Positions 27,212 to 35,750 of a DNA stretch of 64,000 bases are shown here, one piece after another (positions within the stretch are counted from its first letter, which is position 1; every line of letters begins with the position of its first letter). Source of the stretch: Lysinibacillus sp. 2017 (GTDB taxonomy: Bacteria > Bacillota > Bacilli > Bacillales_A > Planococcaceae); assembly GCF_003073375.1 (NCBI RefSeq), contig NZ_CP029002.1, forward strand, positions 2,590,001 through 2,654,000, written 5' to 3'. The notes beneath the pieces were generated by a model, which was given only the letters and a program-made list of their open reading frames with translations, did not search any database and had not been told where the DNA came from. The position numbers and the translations under genes are program-made.

Positions 27212-28279
27212 TTAGACTACCCCCTCTTTATCCACATAAGCAAAGTTCATTTTAATTTTTTCTAAGTGACGTACAGTTGGTGTTAAATTTGCAAAAAAGT
27301 ATGCTTCACGTAATTTTCGAGACGGCACACTTCCTGCCACATAACCAGCCGCACCATTATGAATCATATTAGCCTGCACGGCTGATAACGTATCCTGTAC
27401 AGCTTGTAAACGGGTATTTACGACATCTTTTAATGTTAAATTACTTGCTAAATTTTTTAACTCCGTCTCAATTCTTTCATATTGATTGCGAAGCTCTGTC
27501 GCCTGTACTTTTAAATAACTATTGCAGCCATTTTGCTTTGCTTTTACTTTTTCGATACCTTCAGCGGCTGCTGCAATAACACCTGCACCAAGTGGCACTT
27601 GATAATAAATGAATGTCGGTCGAATTACGTCACAAAAGGCTTTTGCATCTTCTGCAATGATAAAGTTGTTCGGAATAACTACATTATCAAATTTGCATGT
27701 ATACGTAGCACTACCGTTCACACCGATAAATCCAATTTTCTCATTCAACTCAAGGCCCAGTGTATTTGTCGAAACGAGTACCATCACTTCTCGCTCGTCA
27801 ATCGTTGCAATTGCACCAAAGTAATGACGTTTTCCTAGGTTTGATACGGCCGGTAATACACCGTTAATTATATAGCCGTCTTCTGTTTTTTCAGCTGTTA
27901 AATGCAGTTTTTCCAAACCTGAGTAGAATTTCATCGCGTTTGATAAACCAGTCGCACCTAACAATCCACCATTTTCTAATTTCGGCAAAATGACTTGTTT
28001 TAAATAGTTATTTCCACTATTGCGTAAATAAGTTAATGCGGCTAAATGGCACCAAATACAAAACGCCGTTGTCATACAAACCTTTGCCGTTTCACGAACG
28101 ACTGTCGCTTCATCTAGTAACAAAATCGGCAAGTCCTTCGTTGCTGAATTAAAGAAACCAGCCTTACCTAATGCCAAAATATAATCTTCCGCATAATGTG
28201 CCTGTTCATCCACTTTCTTCACAACAGGCTTCAGTTTTTCTTCGATGATTTGTAATAAAAGATCCTTATTCAATGCCAT
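27212..28279 (-). CDS. acyl-CoA dehydrogenase-like flavoprotein
   Basis: Member of the acyl-CoA dehydrogenase fold group, 355 residues. The helical N-terminal domain, middle beta domain (LTAEKTEDGYIINGVLPAVSN, the 'xGYxLNGxK' turn) and C-terminal helical bundle are visible. The typical T-E-P-x-A-G-S-D flavin motif is replaced by ATGLSNAMKF, so it may act on an unusual substrate or as a flavin monooxygenase, as some members of this fold do. The start is ATG 28279 (AAAGGG upstream). It follows the DUF4242 gene by 23 bp, opposite an HxlR regulator and close to a NitT/TauT-type importer. The substrate is unknown. Confidence 0.8.
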   Translation of the reverse strand: MALNKDLLLQIIEEKLKPVVKKVDEQAHYAEDYILALGKAGFFNSATKDLPILLLDEATVVRETAKVCMTTAFCIWCHLAALTYLRNSGNNYLKQVILPKLENGGLLGATGLSNAMKFYSGLEKLHLTAEKTEDGYIINGVLPAVSNLGKRHYFGAIATIDEREVMVLVSTNTLGLELNEKIGFIGVNGSATYTCKFDNVVIPNNFIIAEDAKAFCDVIRPTFIYYQVPLGAGVIAAAAEGIEKVKAKQNGCNSYLKVQATELRNQYERIETELKNLASNLTLKDVVNTRLQAVQDTLSAVQANMIHNGAAGYVAGSVPSRKLREAYFFANLTPTVRHLEKIKMNFAYVDKEGVV

Positions 28280-28302
28280 TATCCCCACGCCCTTTCAATA
28301 GT

Positions 28303-28818
28303 TTATTCTGCTAATTCCGTTAAAGACGTAATTGGTGTTTGAACTGCTTCACGTGCTCGTTTTACTGCCGCTTCATCTGGAGCATCATAGAAGCATAAAC
28401 ATTTTGTCATATCTTCACATACATATGTGCGAGAGAATTTCACATCAGGTACTTCTTCATATTTCACAGAATTTTTCTTTTTGCGCTCCAAATATTTTTC
28501 CATTGTAATTTCAGCTGGAATTTCCCATTCAACTAAATAATTCACTTGCTCGCCACCAGCTTTTACTTCGTCTAATTCTTTCCCAATCAAACGAACTTCC
28601 TTTACTAAATCAATCGATATACCTTGTGATTGTAGAGCTGATATTGCAACATTTTGCTCTGAAGATTCAAGTATGAAATAGCTACGAGAGAAATCTTTTG
28701 CCACTTGCACTTCAATCACGTCCACACCTTCCGTTGTATGAACTTTCTCTACTAAACTTGTAAACTCCTGTTTTGTTGAAACCTCATTAATTGTTGATTC
28801 TACTAAAAATAAATTCAT
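28303..28818 (-). CDS. DUF4242 (SCO4226-like, putative nickel-binding) protein
   Basis: 171 residues with what look like two related ferredoxin-like halves. The C-terminal half (about 95-165) matches DUF4242: YLVEWEIPAEITMEKYLER, then FSRTYVCEDMTKCLCFYDAPDEAAVKRARE. The first half (LFLVESTIN ... SYFILES) repeats the same strand-helix pattern. Family members include a structurally studied nickel-binding protein of Streptomyces (SCO4226); metal binding here is inferred. It is the first gene of the operon, behind AGGAGG. Confidence 0.78.
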   Translation of the reverse strand: MNLFLVESTINEVSTKQEFTSLVEKVHTTEGVDVIEVQVAKDFSRSYFILESSEQNVAISALQSQGISIDLVKEVRLIGKELDEVKAGGEQVNYLVEWEIPAEITMEKYLERKKKNSVKYEEVPDVKFSRTYVCEDMTKCLCFYDAPDEAAVKRAREAVQTPITSLTELAE

Positions 28819-28884
28819 TTTATATTCCTCCTAAAATTTACTATTCTATGGATTTATCTATTCAAATAGGCGATGAAATGCCGC

Positions 28885-28940
28885 TACATTGCACTATGAA
28901 TGACTGAATTAATAGGTTAAAAAAATTAACTCGCAATGTA
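28885..28940 (+). promoter_or_regulatory. inverted TACATTGC/GCAATGTA pair in the HxlR divergent region
   Basis: TACATTGC (28885-28892) and GCAATGTA (28933-28940) are perfect 8-bp inverted copies with a 40-bp spacer. A second small dyad, GTTAA-AAAAA-TTAAC, lies inside. They sit between the divergent DUF4242 and hxlR genes and are plausible regulator sites. No binding evidence is available. Confidence 0.4.
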
Positions 28941-28978
28941 TAAAATTAATGCTTATACTAATTCAAGGAGGCGAAAAC

Positions 28979-29407
28979 ATGAAAACACGATACGACTTAC
29001 CTTGCAACATCGCACAAACATTAAATATACTCGGTGATCGATGGACACTTCTTATCATCCACGAGTTACTAATAGGTGAAACCAATTTCAACGATATTAA
29101 ACTGAAGCTTCCTGGACTGTCTGCTAATGTCCTCTCTAATCGCTTAAAAGAATTAGAAGAAGCTGATATCGTCCTTAGTGAACTATATGTCTCTCATCCA
29201 CCACGCTATCGTTATACATTAACTGAAAAAGGGACTTCGTTAGAGCATGTGTTTAATTCGATGATTATTTGGGGTGCCGAACATCTTGAACCTTGTTACA
29301 AAGAAATTGTTGATGCCAATGAACATCGTGTAGAAGTGGGTTACTATTCCACTAAAACTGGCGAACGCGTTGATGATTTTCGTATCCGCCCTGTAAAAAC
29401 TGTCTGA
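28979..29407 (+). CDS. HxlR-family transcriptional regulator
   Basis: 142-residue winged-helix regulator. The HxlR signature CNIAQTLNILGDRWTLLIIHELL (residues 8-30), with the conserved N-terminal Cys, and the 'LPGLSANVLSNRLKELEEADIV' recognition region are intact. The start is ATG 28979 after AAGGAGG. It is divergent from the DUF4242/ACAD-like operon, which is its most likely target. HxlR proteins often sense aldehydes, quinones or thiol stress through that Cys. Confidence 0.92.
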   Translation: MKTRYDLPCNIAQTLNILGDRWTLLIIHELLIGETNFNDIKLKLPGLSANVLSNRLKELEEADIVLSELYVSHPPRYRYTLTEKGTSLEHVFNSMIIWGAEHLEPCYKEIVDANEHRVEVGYYSTKTGERVDDFRIRPVKTV

Positions 29408-29436
29408 AAGGAACATTCTTTTTAGGCAGTTTTATT
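29396..29436. terminator. bidirectional terminator between hxlR and the ABC permease gene
   Basis: AAAACTGTCTGAAAG pairs with CTTTTTAGGCAGTTTT around a short loop; it overlaps the end of hxlR and is followed by TTTTATTTT on the plus strand. Confidence 0.65.
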
Positions 29437-30193
29437 TTGAACCGCCCCAAATTCGATTCACATACCTTTCAAAATAATGAATGCCTTTATCTAAAACTAA
29501 GCCAATTACCCCAATTACCACGATACAAGCCATTACTAAGTCTAGACTTAATGAATTTCGTGCATCGACAATTAAAAATCCGAGTCCTGATTGAGTACCA
29601 ACCATTTCTCCTGCTACTAGAAATATCCATGCTGCACCTAATGCCATATGTAATCCGTTTGCAATCATCGGAAACGATGCGGGTAAAATGATTTTTCGCA
29701 ATGTCTCGAACGGACTCATTTCAAAGTTTGAGGCAATACGTAAGTATGTTTTATCCACCTTTTTAACAGCTGTGACGGTCGATAATAATACGGGAAAGAA
29801 TGCAGCTATAAAAATAATAACAATCGCTGGCATATTTCCGATTCCAAACCATAAGACAATAAACGGTGACCACGCAATAGGTGAAACAGGTCGTAATACT
29901 TGAACAACTGGATCAAGCACCTTCCACATAATTGGCAATCTTCCAACAATCAAACCTAGTAAAACGGCAACGATAACCGCTACTAAATAGCCTGAAAGGA
30001 ATCTGAATAAACTAATTTGAATATGTGTAAATAACGAACCGTCTGAAATAATAGCTACTAATGTTTCTCCTACTTTTAAAGGTGGAGGGAAAAGTGCCGC
30101 TTGATATCCACCAATAACAATCGCAAATTGCCATATAACAATGAGTAAAATGAAACCAATCGCAATCGGTGAAAGTTTCTTCAAAATGACCAT
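29432..30193 (-). CDS. ABC transporter permease (NitT/TauT, SsuC-like)
   Basis: Inner-membrane permease of a nitrate/sulfonate/taurine-type importer. The 253 residues have six hydrophobic helices and the EAA-type loop (ASNFEMSPFETLRKIILPASFPMIANGL, near 150-180). It is the last gene of ATPase, binding lipoprotein, permease (gaps of 12 and 16 bp). The substrate is not readable from the permease. Confidence 0.9.
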   Translation of the reverse strand: MVILKKLSPIAIGFILLIVIWQFAIVIGGYQAALFPPPLKVGETLVAIISDGSLFTHIQISLFRFLSGYLVAVIVAVLLGLIVGRLPIMWKVLDPVVQVLRPVSPIAWSPFIVLWFGIGNMPAIVIIFIAAFFPVLLSTVTAVKKVDKTYLRIASNFEMSPFETLRKIILPASFPMIANGLHMALGAAWIFLVAGEMVGTQSGLGFLIVDARNSLSLDLVMACIVVIGVIGLVLDKGIHYFERYVNRIWGGSK

Positions 30194-30209
30194 ATTACTC
30201 CTCCATCTA

Positions 30210-31154
30210 CTAATAATTCACAAAACTTGCATCTACAAAATCTTCGTATGCAGGTGGATTTTCTGATAACCCCATCTCGATTAAAGCATCACGTAAAATG
30301 GCAAAGCTATCTTCTTCGATATTTAAATTGTCATATGAAATCCAATCAAGTGAAATATCTAATACATTTTTTTCTACAGTTAAATATTGACCTACTACTT
30401 CATGCGTATGCTCATCTTTTTGTTCCGCTAATTCACCACTGGCAATGTAATCATTTACAAATGTTTGAACTAACTCTTTATTGTCGTTAATAAATTGACC
30501 TCGTAATACTAAGCCGCAGTCAATTGAATCTTTCCAAATTTCTTCTGATTGGTAGAGCACTTTCCCATTTTCAAGTGCTACTGACATCGCACCAAATGGC
30601 TCAGCCACAACATATCCAGCAATTCTACCTTCCGCTAAAGCAGCTGGCATCTCTGCTGGTGGTAATTCAATTACATCGACTTCATCATATTCAATACCGT
30701 GCTTTTGTAACATTTCATATAACAAAATATTGTGTGTGGAAAAACGACTCGGAATCGCAAATGACTTTCCTACTAAATCTTCAACGGATCCAATATCATT
30801 GCCACCGATTAATACGTTTCCGTCACGGTGTCCAAGTGCCACTGCCTTCAAATCAATCCCTTTTTCTTTGGCATTCATTGCTAATTGAATGAGGACAGAT
30901 GCACCATCGATTGCTCCGGTATTCAATGCGTCCATTAACTCTGGCCAAGAACCAAATTTTACAAGTTCTAATTTATAATCTTTATATTGCTCATTATTTT
31001 GCATATACAAAGGTACCGCATGTGTAATCGGTAAATAACCAATTTTGACTGTTGGTTTTTCACCTCCTGCTGATATTTTCGCATCTTCATTATTTCCACA
31101 TGCAGCTAACACCGCTACTAATAAAATGGCCATGATTAGAAAAACTTTTTTCAT
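30210..31154 (-). CDS. ABC transporter substrate-binding lipoprotein (NitT/TauT family)
   Basis: Surface lipoprotein with signal MKKVFLIMAILLVAVLAAC (lipobox LAAC, Cys19), 314 residues. The fold is the NMT1/SsuA type: IGYLPITHAVPLYM at the N-terminus, GSWPELMDALNTGAIDGASVL (near 76-96), and GYVVAEPFGAMS. These are the usual signatures for binding small anions or organosulfur compounds. The preference for nitrate, sulfonate, taurine or a thiamin precursor cannot be decided. Confidence 0.9.
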   Translation of the reverse strand: MKKVFLIMAILLVAVLAACGNNEDAKISAGGEKPTVKIGYLPITHAVPLYMQNNEQYKDYKLELVKFGSWPELMDALNTGAIDGASVLIQLAMNAKEKGIDLKAVALGHRDGNVLIGGNDIGSVEDLVGKSFAIPSRFSTHNILLYEMLQKHGIEYDEVDVIELPPAEMPAALAEGRIAGYVVAEPFGAMSVALENGKVLYQSEEIWKDSIDCGLVLRGQFINDNKELVQTFVNDYIASGELAEQKDEHTHEVVGQYLTVEKNVLDISLDWISYDNLNIEEDSFAILRDALIEMGLSENPPAYEDFVDASFVNY

Positions 31155-31166
31155 ATACTCTCCTCC

Positions 31167-31943
31167 TTAAATGTTAAATTCAATTGGTGCATTTTCATTT
31201 GTAAACTGGAATTCATTAAATATCATTCCACGATAATGTTGGAAGTAAGCATGCGAGCGATTTCTTGGCTTTTCCAGTTTCAACACAATTTCTTTATGAA
31301 TCTCACCTGGATTTGGCTTCATAATTAAAATTCGATCCGCTAAGTAAATCGCTTCATCGATATCGTGTGTAACTAAAATAATTGTCATCTTCTCACGCTG
31401 TTGAATTTGCATCAATTCATCTTGTAAATAATAACGAGTAAATGTATCTAGTGCGCCAAACGGTTCATCCATCAAAATTACTTCTGGTTGAATGGCTAAA
31501 GCCCTTGCGATAGCAACGCGTTGCTGCATGCCACCAGATAATTCACTTGGCAATGCATTTTTCCGATTTTCTAATCCAACCATTTGTAAATAACGGTCTG
31601 CCCTAGACCTTATTTCATCCTTCGATAAATTTGTATTTTCTAATCCTAGTTCTACGTTTTTAAGAACGGAACGCCAAGGGAGTAACCCATAATTTTGCAT
31701 TAACATAATACATCGTTTACTCGGTTTAGTAATGGACACTCCATCAAACAGAATTCGCCCTTGGTTAATCGATTCAAAACCGCCGATACAATTAAGCAAT
31801 GTGCTCTTTCCACAGCCACTTTCCCCTAAAATTGCTATGACTTCCCCTTTTTTAATGTTGAATGAAATATCTTGCAACACTGTCGTACCTTGTTCATCAT
31901 ACGTTTTAGAGACTTGTTCAATTTCAATTATCGCTGTTGACAA
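31167..31943 (-). CDS. ABC transporter ATP-binding protein (NitT/TauT, SsuB-like)
   Basis: ATPase of the importer, about 258 residues. Walker [11 protein letters not shown]-loop QNYGLLPW, signature LSGGMQQR, Walker [13 protein letters not shown], and H-loop VTHDIDEA are intact. The open frame extends to a GTG at 31952, but GAGGTGA overlaps that codon; I prefer TTG 31943 (8 nt spacing), with TTG 31946 as the alternative. It is the first gene of the transporter operon. Confidence 0.93.
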   Translation of the reverse strand: MSTAIIEIEQVSKTYDEQGTTVLQDISFNIKKGEVIAILGESGCGKSTLLNCIGGFESINQGRILFDGVSITKPSKRCIMLMQNYGLLPWRSVLKNVELGLENTNLSKDEIRSRADRYLQMVGLENRKNALPSELSGGMQQRVAIARALAIQPEVILMDEPFGALDTFTRYYLQDELMQIQQREKMTIILVTHDIDEAIYLADRILIMKPNPGEIHKEIVLKLEKPRNRSHAYFQHYRGMIFNEFQFTNENAPIEFNI

Positions 31944-32257
31944 CAACTTCACCTCAATTCCAATTATTCAACTAGGTTTAATATTATATAGGTTATATTA
32001 TTATACTTAGTTAAATAAAACAACCGTATTTTTTGATTTATTTCTATTTTCTAAAAATAATAGGCTGTTCCTATGAAATGAGGTAAGATGGGACGAAGAA
32101 TTTATGAGTTGGAAGTAACGATAGAATCTTTCAAAGTTTAATTGCCTTAGGTATTTCGTATACAACTGTAAAATTCACAATATGAAAAAACGCCCAAGCA
32201 CTTAACAAATAAGGACTTGGGCGATTATTTATTAAGAATTCATGTACAAACAATATC
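31944..32257. other. intergenic region upstream of the importer operon
   Basis: About 310 bp. It contains AT-rich sequence with TATAAT-like hexamers on the minus strand near 31983-32000 (probable importer promoter), then an apparently featureless stretch, then the VanW gene terminator at 32184-32223. No convincing open frame or known riboswitch was seen. Confidence 0.5.
32184..32223 (-). terminator. terminator of the VanW-like gene
   Basis: CGCCCAAG/CTTGGGCG hairpin followed by TTTTTTC on the minus strand. Confidence 0.85.
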
Positions 32258-33271
32258 CTAAAACTTTGTAAAAATATCCTTATATTGCTCAGCGGTCCGA
32301 ATTTCAATAGTTAACTCACCCTGACGATAAAAAGTTTTGATCAAAAAAGGAGCCCCACTCGTATTTTGAAATTTAAAATCTAATGTACCATAAGAAACCG
32401 TGGCATCCCTTCCAGTGGGTACATAGCCCACATTTAAAGAATGATGATGTCTTTCTGTAATTCTTATTCCCGTTTGATCCACTGCATTAAATAAGGTAGA
32501 AGACGTTTGACAAATGCCTCCCCCAATTCCCATCACAAATTGCTTATTGATGATTTCTAGTGCAGGTTGATACCCCTTTGCCTCAGTTCTTTCACCAACC
32601 ATTGTGTTAAATGAAAAATAGTCACCATCCCCGACCAAAATGTTGTTTAAAGTGATTGCTGAGAGCTCTACATTTTTGCTCCTTCCTATTTCAGAAGTAT
32701 TGAAATAGGTCGTGAATGAAGCAACGATTACATCATCTAAAGAAGGAATGTCCTCTACTTTATAATTACTTTCCATTGCATATAGAGGCAACTGAACATC
32801 ATCTCCATTTTTTGAAGCCACAAGTATTTTTTCAACTAGTTCACTTTCTTTTAATATCATGCCTGGATTCCCCTTAAGGATTTGACCATTGTCTTCAATC
32901 TTATCGAGTACCATTGTTTGGTCATAGCCTTTTGATGCATCTGTTCCCCTTGCCAGTTGTTTCGCTAGCTCCTTAATTTTAGATTTATACAAGTCATAAT
33001 TTGCATCATAACCTAATTCTTGCGGTGTTATCGTATGGACTATTTCTAATGTTCGTGGATCCGTTATCTTAACTACGACAGGGTGATTTAGTTGGGCATC
33101 ATTCTTTGTCTCATCAACTTCTGGTACATTTTGGTTGATAACAGGTTCAATTGTTTCATCGACTTCAGAAACCTTATTATCCAAGCCTGATGAGTTCGAA
33201 GATTTTTCCTGACAACCTGCTAACACGCAAATACTGATAACAATCAGCCTCAAAACCCATTTTTTAATCAT
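32258..33271 (-). CDS. VanW-family lipoprotein (YoaR-like)
   Basis: Lipoprotein (lipobox LAGC, Cys20), 337 residues. A spacer rich in Asn, Glu and Val leads to a peptidoglycan-binding-like region. A C-terminal VanW domain (about 195-320) follows, with signatures FNTMVGERTEAKGYQPA, GGGICQTSSTLFNA and ERHHHSLNVGYVPTGRDATV. VanW domains are linked to cell-wall metabolism and vancomycin clusters, but their enzymatic role is unproven. No vanHAX-type genes are nearby, so resistance should not be inferred. Confidence 0.92.
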   Translation of the reverse strand: MIKKWVLRLIVISICVLAGCQEKSSNSSGLDNKVSEVDETIEPVINQNVPEVDETKNDAQLNHPVVVKITDPRTLEIVHTITPQELGYDANYDLYKSKIKELAKQLARGTDASKGYDQTMVLDKIEDNGQILKGNPGMILKESELVEKILVASKNGDDVQLPLYAMESNYKVEDIPSLDDVIVASFTTYFNTSEIGRSKNVELSAITLNNILVGDGDYFSFNTMVGERTEAKGYQPALEIINKQFVMGIGGGICQTSSTLFNAVDQTGIRITERHHHSLNVGYVPTGRDATVSYGTLDFKFQNTSGAPFLIKTFYRQGELTIEIRTAEQYKDIFTKF

Positions 33272-33345
33272 TTTATTCCCCTAACTATAAAAGCAAAATT
33301 ACTACTAGTTTATTCAATTATCATGAAATCGTTCCCTTATTATCG

Positions 33346-33388
33346 TAAAAAATAAAAAGTCTGTCCCGAAATGACTTTCCGGACAGAC
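33346..33388 (-). terminator. terminator of the GH3 hexosaminidase gene
   Basis: GTCTGTCC/GGACAGAC hairpin followed by TTTTTATTTTTT on the minus strand. Confidence 0.88.
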
Positions 33389-33397
33389 CCTACTGTA

Positions 33398-34855
33398 CTA
33401 TTTATTTAAAAGCTTCTGCATTTCTTGATTCCATTGCTGGACTGAAAAATTTTGTAGTGGTTGCTCTTTTTTACGTTCTAAAATACGGTATGCACTTTCA
33501 TTAATTTGCTCTAATGGAATTGTGCCTTTCTCTACTGCCTGCACGACAAGTTGTTGACCCGCCAACACATCCGCTAGCGTACCATTTGCCAGTGCGATAT
33601 CATTCCCTGCTTGAACCGCCTGTAAAATTGCCTGAGGTAATGGGAGATTCAGTGCACCCATCGTTAAATCATCCGTTATAATAATGCCATCATAATGCCA
33701 CTGTTCTCGTAGTAAATCGGTCACAATCTTCGATGAAAGTGATGCGGGTTCATTCGCATCTAGTGCAGGCACTAACAAATGACCAACCATAATACTATCA
33801 ATGCCTTGGTCTACAGCTTGTTGAAATGGGCGTAATTCTAGCTGTTGTAATTGTTCGATTGATTTATTAATAATAGGTAATCCAATATGTGAATCGACAG
33901 TTGTATCCCCATGCCCTGGGAAATGCTTCGCAACAGCTTGCACACCTGCTTGCTGTAAACCATTCGCAAAATGTCCTGCGTAATTACTAACAACATCTGC
34001 ATCTACACTAAATGCGCGTTTGCCGATGACTGGATTTTGTGGATTACTATTCACATCCATAACGGGCGCAAAATCGATATCGATTCCGTTACTTGCTAGT
34101 GCTACACCTAATTGTTTGGAGATGGCCTCAACCTGAATGGCTGAGTACTTGGAAGCCAACACGTGTGCAGACGGTAATTTAACAAGCTCATTTGGTAAAC
34201 GCGACACGCTTCCGCCTTCTTCATCAATTCCCACCCATACTGGAAAATCTGTTTCTACTGCATCAATTCCAGTTATAAGTGCACGCAACTGTTCAGTCGA
34301 CGTAATATTTTTCTTAAATAAGATGACATGACCAATATGCTGTTGTAGCGCCTGCTTTAACTCTTTGGAAACTGTTGTCCCGTCCATCCCTATCATGAGC
34401 ATTTGCCCTACTTTTTCAGCTAGTGGCAAGCTATAAATTTGTTGTTTGAATGTAGGTGCTGTTCTCGTTAGTTGTAATGCCGTCACCATATTTTGTTCGA
34501 CCAACCATTGTCCCTCTACATTTTCTTCAAAAGTAAAGGTTGTCTCGATATTTTCTGCCGCTACTTGTTCAGGCAGTGTAATCGTTAATTGTTCAACCAA
34601 TTGATCTTTCGTTTGAATGGCTACACTAAAATCATCTGAAAGCGTAAAATGATTGTCATCCAGCTGCTTATAATTTTGTAAATCCTGCTGCTTTGTTTCT
34701 CCTAAAATGAGCTGTTGTTGTTCAAGCTCGGTTAAAATTTCCTCTTGCATCTGTGCTAGTTGTTGCTGCGGTGTTTTTTCCTCTACTGCTGGTTCATTTA
34801 CTAATTGACTACAGCCTGTGAGGAGGAGAAAACTTAGTAACCACACTTTGCGCAT
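33398..34855 (-). CDS. nagZ: beta-N-acetylhexosaminidase lipoprotein (GH3, NagZ/YbbD-like)
   Basis: Extracellular glycosidase that trims N-acetylglucosamine from muropeptides. 485 residues from ATG 34855; the preceding GTG overlaps its own GAGGTGAG site. The lipobox is LLTGC. The GH3 barrel starts near 140 and includes GIDEEGGSVSRLP, the catalytic His motif KHFPGHGDTTVDSH, and the nucleophile Asp region IITDDLTMGAL. The C-terminal domain of longer homologues is missing, as expected for the short NagZ type; an N-terminal 100-residue Gln/Glu-rich spacer is extra. Confidence 0.92.
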   Translation of the reverse strand: MRKVWLLSFLLLTGCSQLVNEPAVEEKTPQQQLAQMQEEILTELEQQQLILGETKQQDLQNYKQLDDNHFTLSDDFSVAIQTKDQLVEQLTITLPEQVAAENIETTFTFEENVEGQWLVEQNMVTALQLTRTAPTFKQQIYSLPLAEKVGQMLMIGMDGTTVSKELKQALQQHIGHVILFKKNITSTEQLRALITGIDAVETDFPVWVGIDEEGGSVSRLPNELVKLPSAHVLASKYSAIQVEAISKQLGVALASNGIDIDFAPVMDVNSNPQNPVIGKRAFSVDADVVSNYAGHFANGLQQAGVQAVAKHFPGHGDTTVDSHIGLPIINKSIEQLQQLELRPFQQAVDQGIDSIMVGHLLVPALDANEPASLSSKIVTDLLREQWHYDGIIITDDLTMGALNLPLPQAILQAVQAGNDIALANGTLADVLAGQQLVVQAVEKGTIPLEQINESAYRILERKKEQPLQNFSVQQWNQEMQKLLNK

Positions 34856-34892
34856 ATTGCTCACCTCTTTGTTTCTTTCTTCAACAAATAAT

Positions 34893-35219
34893 TTATTTGT
34901 CCTGAACGTCGATTAAATATAGACCTTTATCAAAGCCTCCTCGTTCGTCCTTTTTCTTTATACGAACCGCTTCCAATTCATCAAATGATTTACCATATAC
35001 TTTCAAAGCCGCATGCAGTAGCTCTAAAACATCTGCCATCTCTTCAATCGCATCCATTTCATTTGTTGTCTCATCAAATTCTTTCACTTCTTCATAAAGT
35101 TTCTTTTTGATTTCTGTTAAATATTGATCTGGTAATAATGTGTATGCGTTATATGTAAGTCGTATTGATTCGAGGATTTCTAAAATTCGATCTCGAATAA
35201 GCTTGTTATATATAGGTAT
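34893..35219 (-). CDS. MazG-like phosphoribosyl-ATP pyrophosphohydrolase family protein
   Basis: Small all-alpha NTP pyrophosphatase-like protein of about 108 residues. It has the family start PIYNKLIRDRI, the metal-binding E-E-V-x-E segment (LYEEVKEFDE), and E-E-x-A-D (IEEMADVLELL). Probably house-cleaning of abnormal nucleotides. The only in-frame ATG (35234) has no ribosome site. Instead GGGAG (35232-35228) lies 8 nt before an ATA codon at 35219, exactly where homologues have Met of M-P-x-Y-N-K. Start is therefore uncertain: ATA 35219 or ATG 35234. Confidence 0.82.
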   Translation of the reverse strand: MPIYNKLIRDRILEILESIRLTYNAYTLLPDQYLTEIKKKLYEEVKEFDETTNEMDAIEEMADVLELLHAALKVYGKSFDELEAVRIKKKDERGGFDKGLYLIDVQDK

Positions 35220-35292
35220 GATATTCACTCCCATTTGTATGTGAATTACATGATAGCGCTGATAAGGAATTTATACAATAACTAAAACCAGC

Positions 35293-35323
35293 ATAAAAAC
35301 GCCAGAAAACTATTTTCTGACGT
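35293..35323 (-). terminator. terminator of the PH-domain gene
   Basis: ACGTCAGAAAAT-AG-TTTTCTGGCGT followed by TTTTTATG on the minus strand. Confidence 0.8.
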
Positions 35324-35339
35324 ACCTTTTTCAATTTAT

Positions 35340-35717
35340 CTACTTCAAGATATACTTTGCCAACACGCGTTGTAATTCATAAATATTTGTAGACTTATTA
35401 AATTTCTTCTGAAGCGGTACCGCGACCCCTGACATCCAAATTTTTAATTCCGCATCTAAATCGAATGTACCTGCTGTTTCTATTGAAAAGCTAATGATGC
35501 TTTTGTAAGGAATCGACAAGTATTCTGTTTTCTTGCCTGTAACGCCTTGCTTATCGATCAAAATTAATCGCTTATCTGTAAAGATGAATGTATCTCGAAT
35601 GACTTTATATGCTTTTTCAACACGCTCATTTTCTGTTAGAATTTCCTTATTTTCTTTTTCAACACTTTCTAAATCTAGCTCACTTGAATTTCCCATTAAT
35701 CCATCAAAAAAACCCAT
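35340..35717 (-). CDS. bacterial PH-domain protein (YvbH-type, 125 aa)
   Basis: Small cytosolic protein with a bacterial pleckstrin-homology fold. The signature is 'RDTFIFTDKRLILIDKQGVTGKKTEYLSIPYKSIISFSIETAGTFDLDAELKIW', with the central T-D-K-R-L-I-L-x-D and 'Y-x-S-I-x-x-F-S-x-E' motifs of PF08000. Function of this family is unknown. The start follows AAGGGG. Confidence 0.85.
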   Translation of the reverse strand: MGFFDGLMGNSSELDLESVEKENKEILTENERVEKAYKVIRDTFIFTDKRLILIDKQGVTGKKTEYLSIPYKSIISFSIETAGTFDLDAELKIWMSGVAVPLQKKFNKSTNIYELQRVLAKYILK

Positions 35718-35750
35718 TTTTTTCGCACCCCTTAAAAGTGAAATTTTATT

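Noticed and set aside
32258-33271. VanW domain as evidence of vancomycin resistance
   Set aside because: VanW-type proteins are common wall proteins in Firmicutes and no vanHAX-type ligase or dehydrogenase genes are present.
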